Source of the DNA: Balneolaceae bacterium
GTDB taxonomy: Bacteria > Bacteroidota > Rhodothermia > Balneolales > Balneolaceae
Assembly (NCBI GenBank): GCA_003555185.1
Contig: PWFZ01000270.1
Span: 1-10,780 of the forward strand
Direction: 5' to 3'
Length of the DNA: 10,780 bases
Made by a program: the position numbers and the translations under genes. How positions within the stretch are numbered: the first letter of the stretch is position 1; each line of letters starts with the position of its first letter. Below, in pieces: positions 1 to 5,112 of this stretch. The notes beneath the pieces were generated by a model. It was not told the DNA's origin. It made no database searches and saw only the letters and a list, made by a program, of their open reading frames with translations.

Positions 1-1275
1 ATTGGACCATCATCCGCGCTAAAGACGAGTCAGGAGCGCTATCAAAAAGTGGTAGAGCGTTTGCAGGATAAAGGTTCTACGACCATTTATCTTGTCAGCC
101 GTCCGGATGGATCAGCCTTACGAGAAGCCGATCGTTCCGGTAGGGAACTGGACGAGATGGGCCTTTCGAATCAGGTTCTGCTGATTAACGGGTATTTTGA
201 ACCTATTGATGAGTCGGATCCGTTTGCACTACAAATGAAGGAAAAGTCTGATGAAACCATCAAACAGATGCCGGAACGACTCAGGAAAATGGAACAGATG
301 ATATTTCCATTAAGGCCGCACAATCTGCTTGGACTTGACCGTCTCCGATCGGTATTTGAACCGCTGAATAAGGAAGAAATTAAACAGAACAGCGGGTCTA
401 TTCTTTCGGAACATCATGAAAGTGAATTGCCCGACCTGGATACTCTTGTTGATGACCTGATATCAGAAAAAGATCACGGCCTGGTAATGACCATGGGTAA
501 AGGGGGCGTGGGTAAAACCACTATTGCCGCTGCGGTTGCTTTTAAACTGGCGCAGCATGGATATCCCGTTCACCTGACAACAACCGATCCCGCCGCGCAC
601 TTGTTAGATCATATCGGTGATCTGGGCATACCCGAAAATATGACCGTAGATCGTATAGACCCTGATGTAGAGAAACAAGTCTACATTGAGAAAGTGCTAA
701 AGAAACGGGGTAAAAATAAATCGGACGAAGAGCTTAAGCTGCTCCGTGAAGATCTGGAGTCACCATGTACAGAAGAGGTGGCGGTATTTCAGGCATTTTC
801 TAAAGCGATACACGAAGCCAAGCGGAAATTTGTAGTGATGGATACGGCTCCGCCCGGTCACACTTTGCTGCTGCTCGACACAACCGGCAGCTACCACAAA
901 GAGATTATCCGGAACACTGAAATGGATACGAGCAAACTGAAAACACCATATATGTACCTTCAGGACCCCGACTACTCTAAGTTGCTGATTGTTGCCCTGC
1001 CGGAAACCACACCGATCACCGAAGCGGCAAAACTACAGGCGGATTTAAGACGGTCAAATATTGAACCGTACGCCTGGATAGCCAATCAAAGCATGTCAGC
1101 CACTGAAATTTCGGACCCGCTTCTGAAACAGCGCGCCGCAGAAGAGGTACCCCTGCTGAAGGAGATCGAAACGAAACATGCGAAAAAGCTTTATACAATT
1201 CCGTGGGTGGCTGAAGATCCTGTACTTCAAATGCTGATTAAAGACAGTGAAAAGACTCAGACAGATAAGGTATAG
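1..1275 (+). CDS. arsA: Arsenical pump-driving ATPase ArsA (5'-truncated by window edge)
   Basis: ArsA is the cytosolic ATPase that energises arsenite/antimonite efflux through a membrane permease. The frame is open from base 1 and gives 424 residues. Full ArsA proteins are near 580, so about 160 residues of the first ATPase half (A1) lie outside the window. The GTG at base 49 is internal, not the true start. Numbered from that GTG, residues 1-50 are the end of A1 and about 55-140 form the inter-domain linker. The second half (A2) follows: P-loop GKGGVGKTT at 150-158, TTTDPAAHL at 177-185, SPCTEEVAVFQAF at 238-250 with Cys240 in the place of the metal-binding Cys422 of the E. coli protein, and the ArsA signature DTAPPGHTLLLLD at 265-277. 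PETTP at 318-322 and the C-terminal NQS and WVAEDPV segments also match the family. The signature has Pro where DTAPTGH is usual. The A1 cysteines cannot be checked here. The downstream acr3 supports the role. Confidence 0.94.
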   Translation: MGPSSALKTSQERYQKVVERLQDKGSTTIYLVSRPDGSALREADRSGRELDEMGLSNQVLLINGYFEPIDESDPFALQMKEKSDETIKQMPERLRKMEQMIFPLRPHNLLGLDRLRSVFEPLNKEEIKQNSGSILSEHHESELPDLDTLVDDLISEKDHGLVMTMGKGGVGKTTIAAAVAFKLAQHGYPVHLTTTDPAAHLLDHIGDLGIPENMTVDRIDPDVEKQVYIEKVLKKRGKNKSDEELKLLREDLESPCTEEVAVFQAFSKAIHEAKRKFVVMDTAPPGHTLLLLDTTGSYHKEIIRNTEMDTSKLKTPYMYLQDPDYSKLLIVALPETTPITEAAKLQADLRRSNIEPYAWIANQSMSATEISDPLLKQRAAEEVPLLKEIETKHAKKLYTIPWVAEDPVLQMLIKDSEKTQTDKV

Positions 1276-1468
1276 CGAACCTGATTAATATTGAATGAAG
1301 CATAAAATGACAAATTACACGTAGCCATCGCGAAATAACAACGAATAAATGGAAACAATTGTCACCTATCTCATCCCGAAATCATCAGGTAAAAAACATG
1401 TTTAAATGATTTATTAAAAAAGAGCTCTTTGTTCTATCGAAACTTAAAATCTTATATGGGGATTTAAA

Positions 1469-2302
1469 ATGAAATTTAAACACGCGCTATTAGCTGTAGA
1501 TCTGTCAAGATCCAGTGATGATTTGGTGGACTGCATGGAAAATCTGAAAACACTCGGAGTCGACAAAATCACTCTGGTTACTGCCGTCTCTAATCCCTAT
1601 CCCATTGGGCCTGAAAAGTTTGATACTTCACCCTTTGAAGCTAAACTGAAATCTTATTCACAAAATTTGAATGAACAGGGGTTTGATGCAGATTGGAAAC
1701 TGCACGTGGAATCCAATATCTATGCTCCGGTTACCATTCTTAAAACAGCCAAAGAATTAAAAACCGACCTTTTGGTTATCGGCCACCGCGGGCACAATCG
1801 TCTGTCTGAATTCTTTCTCGGAAGTGTGGCTACTGAAGTTATTCAGCGTGCTAATCTTCCGATTCTTCTACTCCGAATCTCGGATGATCCCGGAGTTGGT
1901 GAAGTTTCGATATGCAAGAATTTGATTGACAAAATATTATTGCCCACCGATTTTTCAGAAAACTCAGATAAGGCAATGGAAGTATTTAAAAATAAAAAGA
2001 TGTGGCAAGCAAAAGTCACTGTTTTAAATGTTCAAACGGCATCACCATCTGATAACACTAAATTATTGCAAAAACGTGAAAACGATTTAAGAAAAATGGG
2101 TGTGAAGCATGTCCACTCGGATACAGATTTTGGTAAAACCTGGCTTAAAATCACGGAATATGCTGACGAAAAAGATATGTCTTTGATCATTATGGGTTCT
2201 CAAGGCAAAGGTTTTGTGAAAAACCTGTTTATAGGCAGTAACAGTATGCGCGTAGCTCGATACACGTCAAAACCATTGTTGCTGATCCCAGCTGACCGTT
2301 AA
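1469..2302 (+). CDS. Universal stress protein, tandem UspA domains, ATP-binding type
   Basis: This is a cytosolic protein of 277 residues made of two universal-stress-protein (Usp) domains, at about 1-137 and 152-275. Each domain starts with a hydrophobic beta strand and an aspartate (HALLAVDLS at 5-13; KILLPTDFS at 155-163). Each ends with the ATP-binding loop G-2x-G-9x-G-S: GHRG...GS at 105-119 and GSQG...GS at 243-257. Both halves are therefore predicted to bind ATP. Usp proteins generally act in stress survival; no specific substrate can be read from the sequence. The ATG at 1469 is preceded by GGGGA at 1458-1462 with 6 bases of spacing. The 193 bases between arsA and this gene show no clear terminator or strong promoter. 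The stop is 51 bases before acr3, so co-transcription with acr3 is likely. The position inside an arsenic cluster suggests a role in arsenic or oxidative stress, but this is inference from context only. Confidence 0.9.
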   Translation: MKFKHALLAVDLSRSSDDLVDCMENLKTLGVDKITLVTAVSNPYPIGPEKFDTSPFEAKLKSYSQNLNEQGFDADWKLHVESNIYAPVTILKTAKELKTDLLVIGHRGHNRLSEFFLGSVATEVIQRANLPILLLRISDDPGVGEVSICKNLIDKILLPTDFSENSDKAMEVFKNKKMWQAKVTVLNVQTASPSDNTKLLQKRENDLRKMGVKHVHSDTDFGKTWLKITEYADEKDMSLIIMGSQGKGFVKNLFIGSNSMRVARYTSKPLLLIPADR

Positions 2303-2353
2303 CTTATTTTCAAATAAAAAATATCACCTAAAACTAAATTAAACAGAAGTGTA

Positions 2354-3403
2354 GTGTCTGAAAAAAACAAATCTATTGATTTTTTTGAAAAGTACCTGAC
2401 TCTTTGGGTACTCATTTGTATAGTCGCCGGAATTGCTCTCGGTTATATCATGGGAGATTCAATTGAAGTCCTCAGTGATTTTAATCTCTACAATGTAAAT
2501 ATTCCCATCACCTTACTGATATGGGCCATGATCTATCCTATGATGTTGCAGATTGATTTTGCTTCATTGAAAGACATTAGCAAAGCTCCAAAAGGCGTTG
2601 TCTGGACTGTAATTATAAACTGGGCCATTAAACCATTTACAATGGCTTTCTTTGCGTGGATCTTCTTTTACCACATTTACAGTGCATGGATTGATCCTTC
2701 CATGGCGCAGGAATACATCGCCGGAGCAATCTTATTGGGAGCCGCCCCCTGTACAGCCATGGTTTTTGTTTGGTCGTATCTATCTGATGGCGATCCAACG
2801 TACACGCTGGTACAGGTTTCTGTGAATGACATATTGATCCTGATCCTCTTCATTCCCATCGTAGCTCTATTATTGGGAATTACAGACATCGCCATACCGT
2901 ACAATACCCTGGTAACCTCAATTGTAGCTTTTGTGGTCATTCCATTGGTTGCGGGTTACTTCACCCACAAAATACTCGTGAGAAAGAAAGGGATAGAGTG
3001 GTACACCATACGATTTTTACCCAAATTTAAGCCTGTTTCCATTAGCGCTCTCTTGCTAACGTTGATTTTGTTATTCGCCTATCAGGGAGAACGAATTTTA
3101 GACGATCCTTTGGTGATCTTGCTTATCGCGATTCCGCTTATCATTCAGACCTATTTTATATTCTTTATAGCGTGGTATGGTGGGAAATGGCTGAACCTGA
3201 ACTATCAAACCTGTGCACCGGGTGCGATGATTGGTGCCAGTAACTTTTTTGAACTTGCTGTAGCCGTAGCTATTATGCTGTTTGGTATTCAGTCCGGTGC
3301 GGCTTTGGTTACGGTGGTCGGTGTGCTTATCGAGGTACCAATCATGCTGTCGCTGGTAAAGTTCGCCAACAGTCAAAAAGCAAGCTACACTGTTGCTGAG
3401 TAA
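2354..3403 (+). CDS. acr3: Arsenite efflux permease, Acr3 family
   Basis: This is an inner-membrane exporter of arsenite in the Acr3 family (bile acid/arsenite/riboflavin transporter superfamily). It has 349 residues, the usual length. About ten hydrophobic segments can be seen, roughly at 16-34, 50-66, 82-106, 121-141, 151-174, 186-204, 226-243, 252-275, 288-310 and 315-336. Family signatures are GAAPCTAMVFVWS at 129-141, with Cys133 matching the essential cysteine of transmembrane segment 4, then QVSVNDI at 154-160, GASNFFELAVAVAI at 294-307 with Glu300, and GVLIEVPIMLSLV at 323-335. The start is GTG at 2354. An in-frame TAA lies upstream at 2315, no other start codon lies between, and AGAAG at 2345-2349 is a weak ribosome binding site. 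Acr3 can work alone on the membrane potential; the arsA gene in the same cluster suggests an ATP-driven pump here, which is an inference. It converges with the minus-strand gene ending at 3890. Confidence 0.95.
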   Translation: MSEKNKSIDFFEKYLTLWVLICIVAGIALGYIMGDSIEVLSDFNLYNVNIPITLLIWAMIYPMMLQIDFASLKDISKAPKGVVWTVIINWAIKPFTMAFFAWIFFYHIYSAWIDPSMAQEYIAGAILLGAAPCTAMVFVWSYLSDGDPTYTLVQVSVNDILILILFIPIVALLLGITDIAIPYNTLVTSIVAFVVIPLVAGYFTHKILVRKKGIEWYTIRFLPKFKPVSISALLLTLILLFAYQGERILDDPLVILLIAIPLIIQTYFIFFIAWYGGKWLNLNYQTCAPGAMIGASNFFELAVAVAIMLFGIQSGAALVTVVGVLIEVPIMLSLVKFANSQKASYTVAE

Positions 3404-3455
3404 TTTAAGCTAGGGGTGGATTGTACTGTAGAAGAGAAGAAATTGGCTCGTAAGT

Positions 3456-3546
3456 GTGAGGGGTTTGTTTGTACAACAAGTTGGTCGGACACCCCTCACA
3501 AAACCATCTTAACGATGGTTTTGATCTCCCCTCGAGGGGAGGTATT
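3456..3546. repeat. REP-like palindromic element, copy 1
   Basis: The left flank contains AACAAGT (3475-3481), seven bases, then ACACCCCTCAC (3489-3499). Next comes a perfect 10-bp hairpin, CAAAACCATC (3499-3508) with GATGGTTTTG (3514-3523) and loop TTAAC. A perfect 16-base palindrome, CTCCCCTCGAGGGGAG (3526-3541), and GGTATTT follow. ACCCCTCAC (3491-3499) can also pair upstream with GTGAGGGGT (3456-3464), a 9-bp stem, and CCCCTC can pair with GAGGGG (3534-3539). The element can therefore adopt competing folds. The overall plan matches copy 2 at 3756-3829. The CAAAACCATC hairpin could also serve as a bidirectional terminator, but its T-tract is only four bases and lies within the stem. Confidence 0.75.
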
Positions 3547-3616
3547 TAGGCTCAAAAGATTTAATCTAGAATCCTGCTTTGAATACCTAGAAGTATCAAA
3601 GTTGATTTACCATTGC

Positions 3617-3706
3617 CATCCCCGGATGGGGATGAACGTGATTAGCCCCGTGCGAAAGCTCGGGGTAGGAGAGATGTGAATATAGTGACAACTCCGAATG
3701 GAGTTG
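3617..3706. repeat. Cluster of three short hairpins with four-base loops
   Basis: There are three consecutive palindromes. The first is CATCCCC/GGGGATG (3617-3623 and 3628-3634) with loop GGAT. The second is CCCCG-T-GC/GC-T-CGGGG (3646-3653 and 3658-3665) with a T/T mismatch and a GAAA loop. The third is CAACTCC/GGAGTTG (3689-3695 and 3700-3706) with loop GAAT. All loops are four bases and begin with G. The stems differ in sequence, so this is a structural rather than a sequence repeat. Function is unknown; it may belong to the same repeat family that fills this gap. Confidence 0.7.
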
Positions 3707-3755
3707 AATGAGGTTCTGCTGTTATAATATTCTTTTTGGAGGAGGATATGTGAAT

Positions 3756-3829
3756 AACAAGTCGTGGAGACACCCCTCACTCTCCTTCGCTAAAGCAACG
3801 GAGAGTACTTCCCTCGAGGGGTGATATTT
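3756..3829. repeat. REP-like palindromic element, copy 2
   Basis: AACAAGT (3756-3762), seven bases, then ACACCCCTCAC (3770-3780) gives the same spacing as copy 1. The outer stem CACCCCTC (3771-3778) with GAGGGGTG (3816-3823) encloses an inner stem ACTCTCC (3779-3785) with GGAGAGT (3800-3806). Palindrome CCCTCGAGGG (3811-3820) and GATATTT follow. Flanks and outer arms agree with copy 1, whereas the inner stem has an unrelated sequence but is still self-complementary. Confidence 0.75.
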
Positions 3830-3838
3830 TCTGCACAT

Positions 3839-3866
3839 ATAATGAGTACCGATAATGAGTACCGAT
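3839..3866. repeat. 13-base tandem duplication
   Basis: The unit ATAATGAGTACCG occurs twice without mismatch (3839-3851, 3852-3864), and the first two bases of a third unit follow. It lies 24 bases beyond the 3' end of the minus-strand propeller gene. It looks like a recent slippage duplication. Confidence 0.9.
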
Positions 3867-3889
3867 TTATTACATGCCTTTAAGTCAAC

Positions 3890-4999
3890 TCACCAAGACA
3901 ACTCAAATTTACGGATAGAAGGCTCACTTCTCCTATCAGCAATGTATAAATGTTCATTATGATCCATCCACACCGGTACTTGTTCGTGTTCTGGTAGTGA
4001 AGTAAAAGAAAATTGATCAGTTGTGGTGAATTTTTCTAATTCTCCTTTATCAGAATCAAATATTTCAATCACCAAATTTATTTGGCCTCCCTCTAAACCG
4101 TTGGAGAAAGAAACATGAGCAAACTTATCATCATTTAAATTAAATAATCCAATTGACCATGAGTTTAACTCAATACCAATTATAGAATTGCTCTGTGGTA
4201 TAATTGTTTGTGCCCGCTTATGAGGCTTACCAATCGTTTCATGGATGGTAAAGGTTTGATCAATCTGCCTGTATCCGGACAAATGTTCACTTGCCTCCCA
4301 GTGGCCATCGACTTTATCATAAACAAAAATATTACCATTGTAATGGATAGGAGTGAATACAATTCGATCCTCAGATAAGGACAGCAAAGAGCCCGTATTT
4401 TGGCTTAGTAACCGTCGTTCATACTCTTCATCCGTTTGCAGTACATTCTCAACGTCAATAAAACGGTTTGTAATCTCATTTTTTTCGAGATCATATGAAT
4501 GAATGATTTTGCCATTTTCGACCCATGGTAATAGCAAGTGGTTTGAGTTTATTATTGGTTTAAAACGAGCGTATGGATTTTCCAACATATTAGTATCAAT
4601 GCTTCTATCGTCATTAAATACCGTATATCTTTGTGATGGAAAATCGAGTACCATCAATTGGTTGTCATCATTTATTAACATACCATTGACCGATTGAAAC
4701 TCTCCTGGCCCTTTGCCTTCTTTTCCATATGTACCAATAAAATTACCAGTGGAATCGAATTTAAAGATCATTTTTTGCTGTGAATCAAGGGTATAAATAT
4801 TGCTCTCTACATCTGTTATTGTTTGATGGGGAGCCCCTAGAAGTAGATCATCTACACCTTGAACATTATGATTTGAAATGTTCAAGATTTCATTGAATTC
4901 TATTTTAATTGATTCAACCTGCCTTTCTTCTAAATCATCTGCAAAACATCCCTTTAATGAAATACAGATAATTATTAAAAAGAGATATTTAACAGGCAT
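3890..4999 (-). CDS. 6-bladed beta-propeller lipoprotein (first of two)
   Basis: This is a predicted lipoprotein of 369 residues. Residues 1-17 form a signal peptide with a hydrophobic core (YLFLIIICISL), ended by lipobox LKGC with Cys18 as the lipidated residue. The next residues, FADDLEER, are acidic; such stretches after the cysteine direct many Bacteroidota lipoproteins to the cell surface. The mature part is rich in short strands and turns. Around 60-130 it carries the pattern of the 6-bladed beta-propeller family (NHL/TolB-like): a strand ending FDSTGNFIGTYG, then GKEGKGPGEF at 92-101, then DNQLMVLDF. Similar blade-like pieces recur (GNIFVYDK at 222-229, EHLYIADRR at 349-357). Substrate or partner is unknown; relatives are usually annotated only by fold. 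The start at 4999 lacks a clear ribosome binding site but gives a proper signal peptide. The gene upstream in this direction is the M16 peptidase, 113 bases away. The other propeller gene at 8463-9551 has the same plan. Confidence 0.85.
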   Translation of the reverse strand: MPVKYLFLIIICISLKGCFADDLEERQVESIKIEFNEILNISNHNVQGVDDLLLGAPHQTITDVESNIYTLDSQQKMIFKFDSTGNFIGTYGKEGKGPGEFQSVNGMLINDDNQLMVLDFPSQRYTVFNDDRSIDTNMLENPYARFKPIINSNHLLLPWVENGKIIHSYDLEKNEITNRFIDVENVLQTDEEYERRLLSQNTGSLLSLSEDRIVFTPIHYNGNIFVYDKVDGHWEASEHLSGYRQIDQTFTIHETIGKPHKRAQTIIPQSNSIIGIELNSWSIGLFNLNDDKFAHVSFSNGLEGGQINLVIEIFDSDKGELEKFTTTDQFSFTSLPEHEQVPVWMDHNEHLYIADRRSEPSIRKFELSW

Positions 5000-5112
5000 A
5001 TGATCAAATTCTTTATAAATAATATTCTGGTTAATTTCATGAACTCCATTTTATTCCCTGACAAATAGCCGGAAAAAGGAAACTAAACAAATAATTGACT
5101 GATGAACCAATC

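Larger units (their letters stand above)
3404..3889. other. Convergent intergenic region filled with palindromic repeats
   Basis: This 486-base gap lies between the stops of acr3 (+) and the propeller lipoprotein gene (-). It contains two REP-like elements, a cluster of three hairpins, a strong purine-rich GGAGGAGG tract at 3738-3745, and a 13-base tandem duplication. An open frame at 3416-3679 runs straight through the palindromes and resembles no family I know, so I do not call it a gene. Transcripts from both sides probably end somewhere in these hairpins, but no stem is followed by a clean U-run. Confidence 0.75.

Noticed and set aside
3499..3523. Intrinsic terminator for acr3
   Set aside because: The 10-bp hairpin is perfect, but it is not followed by a U-run outside the stem (GATCTCCCC follows). 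It is better explained as the core of the REP-like element.
3416..3679. Open frame of 87 codons (GTG start) after acr3
   Set aside because: It reads straight through REP-like copy 1 and two further hairpins, has no recognisable domain and no good ribosome binding site. Its amino acid content reflects the palindromes.
3456..3829. CRISPR array
   Set aside because: There are only two diverged copies, the spacing is far longer than CRISPR spacers, the conserved parts are palindromic flanks, and no cas genes are present.
4975..5049. Minus-strand 24-codon hydrophobic frame overlapping the start of the first propeller gene
   Set aside because: It lies out of frame with the propeller gene, has no clear ribosome binding site, and its hydrophobic character partly mirrors the overlapping signal-peptide codons. 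Too little to support a leader peptide.
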